Positions 1-9,266 of a stretch of DNA of 64,000 nt are shown piece by piece. Below the pieces are notes generated by a model, which made no database searches, had not been told where the DNA came from, and saw nothing but the letters and a program-made list of their open reading frames with translations. The position numbers and the translations under genes were made by a program. The DNA comes from Chitinophaga fulva. GTDB lineage: Bacteria; Bacteroidota; Bacteroidia; Chitinophagales; Chitinophagaceae. How positions within the stretch are numbered: position 1 is the first letter of the stretch; each line of letters begins with the position of its first letter. The stretch spans positions 310,001-374,000 of the forward strand of contig NZ_JABBGC010000001.1 in the NCBI RefSeq assembly GCF_012927205.1. The letters are read 5' to 3'.

Positions 1-22
1 AAATGAGAACCTATTGATCAGG

Positions 23-1240
23 CTACCTGCTATACCGCAACAGCCCTTTATCAAGTAGTTGCTTTCCAAGCTCCGCCGACACCGATTCAATGCCAAACAT
101 TTTCTTTAGCCGAATAATATTAATATCGAACCGGGCAGCCTCCCCTGTTCTGTTTTGTACACACCTCTTTACTACTTCCGCCATTTCTGCTACATCGTCG
201 GTTATATATCCTATACTTCCCACCTTCGAAATATAGTGTTCAAAACACTGATTCCGTAAAGCGATGATCGGCTTATTATGTAATATAGCATCAAGGAATG
301 CGCCACTTGCAGTTAACCGGTAGGTACTGTCGGGGTAAAAAAACAAAATATAATCCTGCTCGCTTATTCTTCTATCGTATTCCTCCTGGGGAATAAATTC
401 TGTTGCCTTATAGTACCGGATGTCTGTTCTCTCCAGTTCTTCTATGAAATCCGCTACTTTCCCAACAATACTTAACTCCACCTGAGGAAGTAGTCCTTTT
501 TCATTCAGGTGGCTATATAACTCCATTATGTAATGACTTTTCTTCACACGCGTGGCAAGCCCTACTGTTGCGATCCTGAGCTTCCGGACAGGTTCACTAT
601 CTTTTGTTACGGTTTCTTCACTAAAAATATATGGATGCTCAATAGTAATAGCTTTTGCGCGTAGAAGTCCGGCATCTACATATTCCATTACTCCCTGCAG
701 AATATGCTCCCCCAGGATAATAGGGAACATATATCTGGATTTCAGACAAAATGCAAAGGAACATCGGAATACTTTAGCAAGGATCCGATAATGCATATTA
801 AGGTACTGATGGGTGGCAACATCCAAAAAAGCCAGTTCTCCGTGACACACTACCAGAAATTGTTTTCTTTTGAAGTTCAATATCCTTAAGAAAACAAGTG
901 CAAAGGGACTGATACCTGTAAAAAAAACCAGATCTGACTTTGAGTTTTTAAAAAGAAACCGGATGCTTTGAAGAACAGACAATAGATATAATAAAGGGAG
1001 TTTTATTTTTTTATCCGGGTAAATGGTCCTTAAGTAAGAGATATTCGGGATCCCACCATTATCTGCCGTTACCAGTTTTTCCTTCACACAAGCTGCATGC
1101 TTCTTCTCCGCATAAAAAGTTATATCACAATCTTTATAAAGCCCGCCTATGGTCTGCAGAAATGCAGCATTAAAAGAAGAATGTTTTTCCCCTGTCCAAA
1201 GAGGCTCCACTATATCTATCTTTCTTTTATTTTTTGTCAT
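23..1240 (-). CDS. Glycosyltransferase, probably GT-B fold
   Basis: A 405-residue cytoplasmic protein and the last gene of the downstream polysaccharide operon. It probably adds one sugar to the lipid-linked repeat unit. The C-terminal half reads like a GT-B nucleotide-sugar domain: a strand/turn near LRIATVGLATRVKKSHY (about residue 220) starts the second Rossmann domain, and a stretch near residue 315 with SGAFLDAILHNKPIIAL resembles the donor-binding helix of GT4-type enzymes. No signal peptide or clear membrane helix is seen. It lies 13 bp after the EpsG-like gene. Donor, acceptor and linkage cannot be read from the sequence. The operon may continue left of the window. Confidence 0.75.
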   Translation of the reverse strand: MTKNKRKIDIVEPLWTGEKHSSFNAAFLQTIGGLYKDCDITFYAEKKHAACVKEKLVTADNGGIPNISYLRTIYPDKKIKLPLLYLLSVLQSIRFLFKNSKSDLVFFTGISPFALVFLRILNFKRKQFLVVCHGELAFLDVATHQYLNMHYRILAKVFRCSFAFCLKSRYMFPIILGEHILQGVMEYVDAGLLRAKAITIEHPYIFSEETVTKDSEPVRKLRIATVGLATRVKKSHYIMELYSHLNEKGLLPQVELSIVGKVADFIEELERTDIRYYKATEFIPQEEYDRRISEQDYILFFYPDSTYRLTASGAFLDAILHNKPIIALRNQCFEHYISKVGSIGYITDDVAEMAEVVKRCVQNRTGEAARFDINIIRLKKMFGIESVSAELGKQLLDKGLLRYSR

Positions 1241-1253
1241 CTTCTATCATTAT

Positions 1254-2375
1254 TTAGTATACAACGCGTTCTATGTTTGAATCGAAAATACTGTAATATG
1301 GGACATACAAATCTTTATAGCTGGCAAAACCATAATAGAATTTAGTAAACGCGTATAGAACAATAACAGTATACACGATAGAAGCAGCCACCTTACCTCT
1401 CAGATGCCTGGCAACCATCAGGACCAGCAATATTTCAAACAGGGTAAAATAAGTGGAAATACGCTGTAATGCCATATAGTTACTGGTTATAAAGTATAGT
1501 GCCGTTCCCATGACAAACAGGTTAAGATATCCGTTGTACTCCTTATAATCAGCTTTATCAATTTTATCTCTGAACCAAATGAAAATAGGGACCAGCACTC
1601 CCCTTTTAAGTACTCCCAGAAGGAGTACGGTTGTTTTTCCGAGTGCGGAGTTAAAGCTTTCAGACTGTCCTACTTCGAGATATCCCTCCAGCTTACTGGC
1701 AATATAAGCGTTCCCCCCCATGTATTGTACAACCGCCTTCAGTACCAAGGCATCAATACTTAGAACGCTGAAGAAAATACTGCCTGCTATAATGAGGAAG
1801 ATAACATAGCCGGGCATATTCAGATTATAGACAAAATATGCCAGTAAGAATACAAGGGCCGAACCGTGAAACAAACTAGCCAGATAAATCAGTATTGCAA
1901 AAGGTATAAACTTTCTTTTTACAATAAATGGGCTGCTTATCAACACAAATGAAATAGCCAGTGACTGCCGTACAAAAAAAATGTCAAAAAAGAAATAGGC
2001 GTAGTAAAGGAAAGCGGCCAGGAAGATCAAAGAAGTATTCCTATAAAAATAGTAAGATTTCAATGAGATGATAAAAACGGCACAGATCATCAGGAAGACG
2101 GTGTAATCATCTGTATAGCTTCTAACCCAGAAGTTGACATACTTAAACCCAGGCTCAAACACCTTATCTTCCTCCAGTACCTGGGCATTCATATTCTTGA
2201 AAAAAGAATAATAGTTATTCCAGTCCGTTCCGGTCTCCCATCTTAATCCTGCGAGGAAAACAAAAAAAGCTATAACAAGAAAAAAGATCAGTCTTCTTAA
2301 ACTATCCGCATTCTTCACAAAATCTAAGACCAACAAAGAGGATAATACCAGAAAGATAGTTATATAAAAGATCAT
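1254..2375 (-). CDS. EpsG-family membrane protein, probable polysaccharide polymerase
   Basis: A 373-residue integral membrane protein with about ten hydrophobic segments. The family signature GLRWETGTDWNNYYSFF lies near residues 43-60, the place where EpsG proteins carry an R..xGTDxxxY motif. EpsG-type proteins are thought to polymerise repeat units at the membrane, as Wzy does. No other polymerase candidate is visible in the locus and a Wzx flippase is present upstream, so this is the likely Wzy-equivalent (inference). It sits between two glycosyltransferase genes in a tight operon. Confidence 0.8.
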   Translation of the reverse strand: MIFYITIFLVLSSLLVLDFVKNADSLRRLIFFLVIAFFVFLAGLRWETGTDWNNYYSFFKNMNAQVLEEDKVFEPGFKYVNFWVRSYTDDYTVFLMICAVFIISLKSYYFYRNTSLIFLAAFLYYAYFFFDIFFVRQSLAISFVLISSPFIVKRKFIPFAILIYLASLFHGSALVFLLAYFVYNLNMPGYVIFLIIAGSIFFSVLSIDALVLKAVVQYMGGNAYIASKLEGYLEVGQSESFNSALGKTTVLLLGVLKRGVLVPIFIWFRDKIDKADYKEYNGYLNLFVMGTALYFITSNYMALQRISTYFTLFEILLVLMVARHLRGKVAASIVYTVIVLYAFTKFYYGFASYKDLYVPYYSIFDSNIERVVY

Positions 2376-2407
2376 CTCATATTCTTTTTTGCTTGAGTAG
2401 TTTCCCT

Positions 2408-3715
2408 TTACATTTTATCCAAAAGCATTGCAAATCGTTTCGTTTGCACCCTCCTTGAAAATTGTACTACTTCTTCTTCATTAAAAGGTGAATCATAAGG
2501 CTCTTTCTGCATATACTTTTCTGAGAGCTTGCATAGTTCCTGATAAACTTCTTGCGGGGTTTCACAAAATACTCCCTGCCCGGACCGGGTAAGCAGTTCT
2601 TCAACAATATCGCCGTCAGATGGGCTACAAATCACGGGTTTTCGTGACATCATATAGTCGAATATTTTACTGGATGCGATCCCTCTTATATGCTTTCCAT
2701 GTGATATCATGAGATTAACGTGCGATCTCATCATAATATCTATCAGTTCCTGCTTGGGTATCCTGTAGGTAAGTTCAAAATAGTCCTCATACCCTTTCAG
2801 CACACTTTCGATTTTTTCACTTATCCCTTCCCAATACCTGATACCAATAAACAATAATTTACACTTGTTTGTTCCTCTGATCCTGTCATCAATAAACAGT
2901 TTATATCCTTCCAGGAAAATCTCAACTTTCTGCGTGGGATACAATGTTCCGTTGTGAAATATGGTAAATTCATTAAAAAGCGTGTATGCCTCAGGCTTAC
3001 TGTCCTGATACTGCTCTTCATAATACCCATTCATCACGGTTTCACCTGCCACTCCCACATAATCTGCTATCCTCTTCGTATAAACATCTGAAACTGATGT
3101 AATATAAGAAGCGGTTGAAACCCATTTCTTTTCTGCTTTACATTCAAACTGGTAAATAATCTTATGAAAAACAGACATAAATTTGTTACTCTGAATTTCA
3201 GAAGTGGTCCAATCATCCCGGTAGTCGGCAATCCATTCTACATTAAATCGCTTTTTCAACAAAAAACCAATATGGAACATGTGAAAGGGAGCTCCGATAA
3301 TAATGATCTTTTTTACATCATTATGGGTTTTAAAATACTGGAACAGATAGTCGTAGAAAATTTTATATTCTGAAAACCGATAGATTCCAATACTCATTAG
3401 CAGGAAATCGATAAAAAACAGTACTTTGGACAGTAACTTAAACCTATTCAGATATTTAATCTTAAACCTCGTCCTGAAGTTTCCTTCATAAGGCAGATAG
3501 ACTTCCTGATGTCCGTCATAGTTTTTCTCAACAATATGATCCCCTGTTGAGCGCATGTAATCCAGGTCCTCTTTCAACGGATAGTCCCAATTCCTGGTAA
3601 GAATTACCGGATAGTACCCATTTAAGTGGAAATATTTCGAAATGGCTAATGCCCGGTCGGCCCCGGTTTTATCACAGGGAGGATATATGTAACTGATCAC
3701 AAACACTCTTTCCAT
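2408..3715 (-). CDS. Glycosyltransferase, GT4-like
   Basis: A 435-residue GT-B type protein. The N-terminus ISYIYPPCDKTGADRALAIS matches the usual start of GT4 enzymes, a YPP-like loop followed by R and a helix. The C-terminal donor site contains SSKIFDYMMSRKPVIC near residue 360, equivalent to the K.fEyma.gkPvi motif of that family. It is probably cytoplasmic and acts on the undecaprenyl-linked repeat unit. It lies between the 2-epimerase and the EpsG-like gene with short spacers, so it is cotranscribed. The sugar transferred is unknown. Confidence 0.82.
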   Translation of the reverse strand: MERVFVISYIYPPCDKTGADRALAISKYFHLNGYYPVILTRNWDYPLKEDLDYMRSTGDHIVEKNYDGHQEVYLPYEGNFRTRFKIKYLNRFKLLSKVLFFIDFLLMSIGIYRFSEYKIFYDYLFQYFKTHNDVKKIIIIGAPFHMFHIGFLLKKRFNVEWIADYRDDWTTSEIQSNKFMSVFHKIIYQFECKAEKKWVSTASYITSVSDVYTKRIADYVGVAGETVMNGYYEEQYQDSKPEAYTLFNEFTIFHNGTLYPTQKVEIFLEGYKLFIDDRIRGTNKCKLLFIGIRYWEGISEKIESVLKGYEDYFELTYRIPKQELIDIMMRSHVNLMISHGKHIRGIASSKIFDYMMSRKPVICSPSDGDIVEELLTRSGQGVFCETPQEVYQELCKLSEKYMQKEPYDSPFNEEEVVQFSRRVQTKRFAMLLDKM

Positions 3716-3736
3716 AATATCAGATTCGCTATGTGA

Positions 3737-4783
3737 TTATTTATAAAATTTATCGTTAAGCAATGAAACAATAGTTGCCGAATTATCAACCGTTCCATAT
3801 AATTCTTCGTTATAGTCTGAAAGTGACATATCAAGTTTCTCCCTGATAGATGCTACATCGTCAAACACCAGTTGATTCCAGTTTCCTGTCAACGTTTCCA
3901 GCCATTCCGTTTCTTTGCGAATGGTGATACATCTTTTCTTTAACCAGTAAGCTTCTTTTTGCACCCCTCCCGAATCCGTTATGACTCCTAATGAATAGGC
4001 CTGATAAGACAAGGAGTCAAAATATCCGACAGGAGGTATTGCTATAATATTTTTGTACGCAGCAAGATCAACTTTGTAGTCACTCAGTCTGCTTACTGTA
4101 CGGGGATGGATAGCGAATACTACAGGCGCATTCAGAGCATTTAAGGACTCGAGTATTACCAACATTCTCTCCGTAACATCTGTATTATATGGCCTGTGGA
4201 TAGTGGCAAAATAATAAGGCTTCCCTTCCATTTTATCGCCCAGGTAACCGCTGGCAAGAGACAGCATGTCTTTCATCACATCCCCGCATAAATGTACATT
4301 TCGTTCAATGCCCTCCGCCTTCAGGTTCTCAACAGCCGCATTGGAAGGGCAGAACAGCAATTCTGATATATGATCGGTGAGCACACGGTTAACCTCTTCC
4401 GGCATTTCCCGGTTAAAACTCCTTAATCCTGCTTCAATATGAATAATAGGAATATGTAGTTTGGAAGCTACAAGAGCACCTGCCAACGTAGAGTTCGTAT
4501 CGCCGTAAACCAACAAGCCATCAGGTTTTTCCTTTACCGCAATCTGCTCAATTTCTGTCATCATCTCAGCAGTTTGTTGACCATGAAGCTTGCCATTCAG
4601 GTGAAATCTATAGTCAGGCGCGGGGATCTTCAGTTCATTAAAGAAGACATCACTCATACCCGGGTCATAGTGTTGACCGGTATGTATTGTTAAAGCATTA
4701 AAATGCTTCTGCAATTGGATTTGCATTGGAGCATGCTTAATGAACTGTGGCCTTGCCCCGATTACTGATATAATTTTCTTCAT
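3737..4783 (-). CDS. wbpI: Non-hydrolysing UDP-sugar 2-epimerase (WbpI/WecB family)
   Basis: A 348-residue cytoplasmic epimerase with the two-Rossmann UDP-GlcNAc 2-epimerase fold. Family marks are the N-terminal SVIGARPQFIKHAP, HIEAGLRSFNREMPEEVNR (about residue 112), ATIHRPYNT and TDSGGVQKEAY. The C-terminal KETEWLETLTGNW is closer to the TEWxET form I associate with WbpI-type 2,3-diacetamido-glucuronate epimerases than to the TERPE form of WecB. The WbpA-B-D-E set in the upstream operon supports conversion of UDP-GlcNAc(3NAc)A to the manno isomer. If that reading is wrong, the alternative is UDP-GlcNAc to UDP-ManNAc (wecB). The family assignment is firm; the substrate is inferred. Confidence 0.85.
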   Translation of the reverse strand: MKKIISVIGARPQFIKHAPMQIQLQKHFNALTIHTGQHYDPGMSDVFFNELKIPAPDYRFHLNGKLHGQQTAEMMTEIEQIAVKEKPDGLLVYGDTNSTLAGALVASKLHIPIIHIEAGLRSFNREMPEEVNRVLTDHISELLFCPSNAAVENLKAEGIERNVHLCGDVMKDMLSLASGYLGDKMEGKPYYFATIHRPYNTDVTERMLVILESLNALNAPVVFAIHPRTVSRLSDYKVDLAAYKNIIAIPPVGYFDSLSYQAYSLGVITDSGGVQKEAYWLKKRCITIRKETEWLETLTGNWNQLVFDDVASIREKLDMSLSDYNEELYGTVDNSATIVSLLNDKFYK

Positions 4784-5037
4784 TATTTCTTACCTGATTT
4801 TAAATACATTTTCCGGGGGATAGCTAACTTCAACGGCCCCTGTTCATAAGACAGGACAAACGGGTTTTTAAACCCGGTTTAGCATAACTGCTATTACTAC
4901 TATCTTTTATTTCCGGGGGCTTTTCCGTTCGTGTTCTTGTGACTATGTTGAACGCTACGGTCCCTGCCAGTGTAACAGATCCCTTTATGGTAAATCGGTT
5001 CTGATGATGCCATTATCCTTACAAGCTAAATAAGCTG
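4784..5037 (-). other. Intergenic spacer inside the export/assembly operon, with one hairpin
   Basis: About 250 bp separate wzz from the 2-epimerase gene, although the other genes of this operon are nearly contiguous. The one clear structure is an inverted repeat at 4858-4880 (AAACGGGTTT / AAACCCGGTTT). It could act as a weak attenuator between the export genes and the glycosyltransferase genes. No reading frame with recognisable content and no good TANNTTTG promoter was found. Confidence 0.4.
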
Positions 5038-6123
5038 CTATTCCTTCATTGTATCACTATACATTTTCCTGACAATCAAAAGAACCAACATTAGAACAGT
5101 ACTAACAAATCCCCCAACAATCATCGCCTTCAGCTTACTTAATTTCTCTTTTTTTAGTGGCAATATAGGGCTATCAATAATCTGTATGACCGGAGTTTCC
5201 CCTTCCATAGACATCTTACTAATTTCAAGATTTTTTATAACCTCACCATAAATCGTCTGTAGCATCATTTTGTCCCTGAGATCCAACTCGCTACCAACAG
5301 TAGCTACCCTTCTTGCCGGATTCATATTGATATCCTGGGCAGCAGCTGCACTATATGTCTTTTTATTTAACAGAATTTCCAATGAGTCGGCACTTGCCTG
5401 TAACTTATCCACATTCGTTTTGGAGCGCTTTAGTTTTGTTGCAACATAAAAACGGGTGGCTTCGTCCACCAATTGAGTGGTAAATTCCTTGGAGAATAGT
5501 TCATTGGGCGTGGTACAGGTAACCGCAATAAAACTATACTTCTTATCCGGCTTACCGATCTTCAGATTTTTCTTTACTATCGTGCTGTAAATAACATTCA
5601 GCACACTATCCTGTAACAGGGTGAAGTTGCTCCTGTCGTTAGTAACCGGGAAACTGATTTTCGCCAAATCAGGGTTTTTCCCCCAGGCCTTTTTCATTTC
5701 ATTGAAATCCATATAGAAATCAGCCAGGCTTATTGCTTTCCCGTTTACCTTTATCGGATGAAGCAGTGTTTTTTCTATCATTAAACGGGAAACCAGAAAC
5801 CCCATGATGTTTTCACCGGAAAAAAAATTGCTGGAAGCCCCTCCACCCAGGTCTATTCCAAACTGGCTCGCCAGGTTAGCGTATCCCCCCAGACCACCAG
5901 ATTTACTATCTTCCAATACAAAAGTCAATTCTCCTACATAATTCGCTTTCTGTTTGAAGGCATAGAAAAACCCAGCTGCAGCTCCGGCAAGGCCGACAAA
6001 AATCAATATCAACCATTTGCCAACTAAATACTTCAGCCATACCTGTATTTTAAGTATCAGGTCTCTCAGTGTAAACTCCTCTTCCTGCTTTAAAATTGCG
6101 GCATTTTGTTTGGACGACTCCAT
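5038..6123 (-). CDS. wzz: Wzz-type chain-length determinant / polysaccharide co-polymerase
   Basis: A 361-residue inner-membrane protein with the classic layout: a short cytoplasmic N-terminus, a first membrane helix (about residues 36-54, WLILIFVGLAGAAAGFF), a long periplasmic domain with coiled-coil potential (about 220-260), and a second helix near 330-350 followed by a short basic tail. The proline-containing segment IIDSPILPLKKEKLSKLK before the second helix is typical of Wzz. There is no fused tyrosine-kinase domain, unlike the Wzc-type proteins of many Bacteroidota. It sits 21 bp after wza, so the two form an export pair with the outer-membrane channel. Confidence 0.88.
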   Translation of the reverse strand: MESSKQNAAILKQEEEFTLRDLILKIQVWLKYLVGKWLILIFVGLAGAAAGFFYAFKQKANYVGELTFVLEDSKSGGLGGYANLASQFGIDLGGGASSNFFSGENIMGFLVSRLMIEKTLLHPIKVNGKAISLADFYMDFNEMKKAWGKNPDLAKISFPVTNDRSNFTLLQDSVLNVIYSTIVKKNLKIGKPDKKYSFIAVTCTTPNELFSKEFTTQLVDEATRFYVATKLKRSKTNVDKLQASADSLEILLNKKTYSAAAAQDINMNPARRVATVGSELDLRDKMMLQTIYGEVIKNLEISKMSMEGETPVIQIIDSPILPLKKEKLSKLKAMIVGGFVSTVLMLVLLIVRKMYSDTMKE

Positions 6124-6144
6124 TAGACTTACTTATATGTAAAA

Positions 6145-8652
6145 TTATTTTATAGTATTCAGTATGGTTACGATAACCAGCGCCACAGAGGCGAGGCCAC
6201 TTGCCAGCCCAACAGCTTCTCCGGAGGTCAGTCCTTTGCGTTCTTTTCGTGTTGGCACATATATCTCTGCTCCGGGTCTTACTTTCGGATAAGAGTTAAA
6301 GAAAAATACCTTTTTGGTATTCTTCACCTCTCCATTAGCATACACAATGTAACTACGCCGTTTCATTGCCTGGCCAGTAAACCCTCCAGCTCCGTGGATA
6401 TAATCCTTGAAGTTATATTTGCCATCGAATCTCACTTTTTTGGGGAAGTAGATTTCTCCAAACAATTGTACCGTCTGCAGTTTTTTAGGTACTTTAATAA
6501 TATCTCCTTCTTCCAGTAACAGGTCGTATTTAGAGCCGGGATGCTTCATGATATGCTCCAGGTTGATACCCAGCAACTGCTCCTTTCGGTCTACGGCAAC
6601 CTGTACCCTGGCAATATCCGTACTGTCCTGCAGCTTATTGTAGAACACCTGCAGCTTATTGGCCAGTAGCAAACTATCTCCTTCATTGATAAAAGTTTTA
6701 CGCATCATCACGGCTCCTTCCGGGTAAGCCTCCGGACGAAGCCCGCCGGAACGTTTGACCAGATCAGAAATACGCTCTGAACGGCTGTTGATCGTATAGT
6801 CGCCAGGGTATATCACCTCTCCGCTGATCATCACATTCGCCTGTGATGCGTATGCCGGGGAACGCCTTATTACCACCTCATCAAATGGCTCTAACACAAA
6901 AGCCCTGGCTTCCGGATTATTACTGAGGTCTGCATTAATATCAAACCGTTGTACAATTGACTTGGTACTATCTTTCGGATCATAGGTAATTCCTCTCTTT
7001 CTACGGGAGATCTCGACCCGTTGCAAAGAAGCCGCATCAGTTAACCCGCCGGCGATCATGATCAGGTCTTCCAGGTGCATGCTGTCAGCGTAGTTGAAGT
7101 AACCGGGCTTATTCACTTCTCCATCTATCCTTACTTCATATTCTTCCCGAAGATCGAATTTGGAATAGATCACCACACTGTCTTCCTTCAGTAGGCGTAC
7201 TTCAGATTTACCTGTCAGTACATCCTGTACACTGAAGTTGATGAAAGCAGGTGTATAGTCAGTCTGTAGACGACGGATCAGTCCTCTTGACAGCGCCGCT
7301 ACTTCTTTTGTACCGTCTGCTCTTTTGATCAGGTCTTTCACCGTCATATTATCCTCCAGCGCATAGTTGCCGGGATGGAAAACGGCGCCCGTAATGGTTA
7401 CCCGGTTACTGAAGCGGTTCAGAACCGAGTCAATAAAAAACTGGTCCCCGGATTTTAACTTAAAAGAAGCCACCTGACTGGCCGGAATATTCACCACTTC
7501 CCGCTCCTTATTGTTCACCCGGTAAGCCCGGATTACGTCCTGGAAAGACATATCTGTATAGCCACCAGCGTAATCAATGATATTTTGCAGCGTTTCATTA
7601 TCCCTGGCCTCAAAAATAGCTTGACGTTTCACCTCTCCGATTAACTCCACACGTGTTTTATATGGATTAACTTTTACAATGTCCTGGTCCTGTAAAACGA
7701 CGTTATTACTAAGGTCCCCATGAGCCAGGAAATCGTATAGGTCGAAGGTGGTTACAACTGAACCATTACGTATCACCTGAATATTACGGAAAGAGCCATT
7801 TTCACTTGGGCCGCCGGACACATACAGGGCATTGGCCACCGTAGCCAGCGAAGGAATGGTATAAGAACCTGGATTTACCACTTCGCCAATCAGCAGCACC
7901 CGGATACTCCGGATATTTCCCAGAGCAACCTGAACAAACGTATTACCAGATTTGATACCAGCGTAGATAGTCGCCAGCTGCTTGATAATCCGATTCTTAG
8001 CCTCCTCCATGGTTAATCCATTCACATATACCGGTCCTACATTAGGAATACGGATATAACCATCAGGCGTAACCTTCAGGCGGTGTTGTACTTCAGAATA
8101 ACCATAAACATCTATAAGGACCTCATCATTTGCCGCCAGACGGTAGTTAGGCGGAGTGGGCATTTTCAGGTTGGGTTCAAATGTCAGGTTCTTATTGTTG
8201 AAAAGCTCGGAACCAAAGATTTTTTTTCGTTTTTTTTCCCGGTCCAGCTCCTCACGGCTTTTACGCCTGTCGCTTCTCTCAGGGGTAGAATCTCCCTGCA
8301 CACTATCGTCTTCAATCATGCGGCTCCCGGTCTCATCTTCATTTTCTCTTTTGCTCTTCTCCTTGTTTTTCTTGTTTTGGTCCAGCTCCTTGTCCAGTCC
8401 CATTTGCTGGATCCGCCCTTTCAGCTTGCTGGCCTCAACATCAGGGATTCCCTTCTGCTGAGCATAGGTGTCTACATCAGAAAAAGACATGTTGTTCTTT
8501 TTCATATCGGCTACCAGCTGACGGATCTGATCATCACTCAAATTGTCAACCTTCATCTGCCGGATTTGTTCTTTGGATAATGCTGGAGTCTGCGCGGTCA
8601 CACAATAGCCAATAAACAGGAAAAGCTGTAGCAGCAATAATTTTCTGAACAT
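6145..8652 (-). CDS. wza: Wza-type polysaccharide export protein with SLBB repeats
   Basis: An 835-residue secreted protein. A signal peptide (residues 1-20, ending VTAQ) is followed by a charged, probably coiled segment (about 60-150, rich in K, E and R). Then come a Poly_export domain (YRLAANDEVLIDVYGYSEV, about 172) and several SLBB-like repeats, seen as recurring RIDGEVNKPGYF, LIGEVVNPGSYT, ISGEVIYPGDYT and LFGEIYFPKKV segments. A C-terminal helix (about 810-835) could cross the outer membrane, as in Wza. It is the first gene of the downstream operon. The leader before it is duplicated at 22.4 kb, and its own 5' end survives there as a pseudogene. Confidence 0.9.
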   Translation of the reverse strand: MFRKLLLLQLFLFIGYCVTAQTPALSKEQIRQMKVDNLSDDQIRQLVADMKKNNMSFSDVDTYAQQKGIPDVEASKLKGRIQQMGLDKELDQNKKNKEKSKRENEDETGSRMIEDDSVQGDSTPERSDRRKSREELDREKKRKKIFGSELFNNKNLTFEPNLKMPTPPNYRLAANDEVLIDVYGYSEVQHRLKVTPDGYIRIPNVGPVYVNGLTMEEAKNRIIKQLATIYAGIKSGNTFVQVALGNIRSIRVLLIGEVVNPGSYTIPSLATVANALYVSGGPSENGSFRNIQVIRNGSVVTTFDLYDFLAHGDLSNNVVLQDQDIVKVNPYKTRVELIGEVKRQAIFEARDNETLQNIIDYAGGYTDMSFQDVIRAYRVNNKEREVVNIPASQVASFKLKSGDQFFIDSVLNRFSNRVTITGAVFHPGNYALEDNMTVKDLIKRADGTKEVAALSRGLIRRLQTDYTPAFINFSVQDVLTGKSEVRLLKEDSVVIYSKFDLREEYEVRIDGEVNKPGYFNYADSMHLEDLIMIAGGLTDAASLQRVEISRRKRGITYDPKDSTKSIVQRFDINADLSNNPEARAFVLEPFDEVVIRRSPAYASQANVMISGEVIYPGDYTINSRSERISDLVKRSGGLRPEAYPEGAVMMRKTFINEGDSLLLANKLQVFYNKLQDSTDIARVQVAVDRKEQLLGINLEHIMKHPGSKYDLLLEEGDIIKVPKKLQTVQLFGEIYFPKKVRFDGKYNFKDYIHGAGGFTGQAMKRRSYIVYANGEVKNTKKVFFFNSYPKVRPGAEIYVPTRKERKGLTSGEAVGLASGLASVALVIVTILNTIK

Positions 8653-8706
8653 GTATTAATAGGATAAAAAACTTCTCGAATACCTTTCTGGAAAAGACTT
8701 GTAATA

Positions 8707-8729
8707 TGCCATACCCTGGGGGTATCGCC
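8707..8729 (-). promoter_or_regulatory. Leader hairpin upstream of wza (copy A)
   Basis: On the minus strand GGCGATACCC (8729-8720), a CCA loop and GGGTAT (8716-8711) form a hairpin 55-77 nt before the wza start. Copy B at 22438-22460 has a different 3' arm yet also pairs, over ten base pairs with two G-U pairs. Paired sequence that differs between copies while keeping the stem suggests an RNA structure. The GGCGATA at its 5' side faintly recalls ops-type NusG/RfaH sites; that link is speculation. Confidence 0.5.
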
Positions 8730-8768
8730 AAACAAGTTGCAAATCTATTAAAAATAACATATAAATGT
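8718..8768 (-). promoter_or_regulatory. Conserved promoter core of the wza operon (copy A)
   Basis: This 51-bp block matches 22449-22499 at all but one position, whereas the flanks agree only at roughly four positions in five. On the minus strand it holds TAGATTTG (8747-8740), a match to the Bacteroidota -7 box TANNTTTG. Upstream is an inverted repeat AACAT-N4-ATGTT. No good TTTG box is seen at -33, which would fit an activated promoter. Transcription would start near 8735, just before the hairpin. Assignment as promoter is inferred from motif and conservation. Confidence 0.6.
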
Positions 8769-8842
8769 TACAGCAATCAGATTAGCTAACGGTTTTGTTT
8801 CGAAATTGTTACACGTAATTTGATAAGCGTCGGAACATGCTT

Positions 8843-9170
8843 GTTCCGATATAATTCATACCATGAAGCATCAGAAGGTTCTTTATTATTGGTTTTAATC
8901 AACTTATAATATATTCAATTTATTAAATTGATATTTTAAATATACTCGAAAGACTCCTAAAACTATCCAAAACATCTCTAATAGGCTATAAATCAATCAA
9001 TTACTCAACAGGAATGCGTTTCTCCCCGCCAAGATAGCTATAAAAGCGGACATTAGCGGAGCGTATCACCTTTCCGATAAGATCGTTCCCGGCTTAAGGG
9101 ATTGTCTCAAAGTAAAGATGAAGGCTTTGAGAATCATTCAGGCGATGACATGCCTTCCATCATATACTAT
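8843..9170. other. AT-rich intergenic segment without a recognisable gene
   Basis: This is the gap between the asnB terminator and the wza leader. The part up to about 8990 is very AT-rich. The 9010-9110 stretch is more GC-balanced but carries no open frame of useful length on either strand and no recognisable transposase fragment. No RNA gene was recognised. Confidence 0.6.
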
Positions 9171-9215
9171 AATAAAATTAGGGCTGACCATTACCTGGTC
9201 AGCCCTAATTTTATT
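9171..9215 (-). terminator. Strong terminator after asnB
   Basis: A perfect 20-bp stem (left arm 9171-9190, right arm 9196-9215) with a five-base TTACC loop lies 52 bp beyond the asnB stop. The arms end in AATAAAATT / AATTTTATT, so U-rich tracts flank the GC core GGGCTGACCA on both strands. It would end the upstream polysaccharide operon and separate it from the wza operon. It could work in both directions. Confidence 0.85.
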
Positions 9216-9266
9216 ACAAATTGTCGTGTATAAAGTGAAATTATCTTGCACCGGGAACCCTCAAAA

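Larger units (their letters stand above)
8497..8842 (-). repeat. Duplicated wza 5' end plus leader, copy A (intact gene)
   Basis: The first ~50 codons of wza and about 190 bp upstream recur at 22238-22577 in the same orientation. Similarity by eye is around 80 percent with a few small indels; it is best in the promoter core and fades beyond 8842. The two copies bracket the whole upstream operon as direct repeats about 13.7 kb apart. Confidence 0.85.

Noticed and set aside
8843..9170. Possible transposase remnant in the GC-richer patch before the asnB terminator
   Set aside because: No frame gives recognisable transposase motifs, and no terminal inverted repeats or target duplications were seen.
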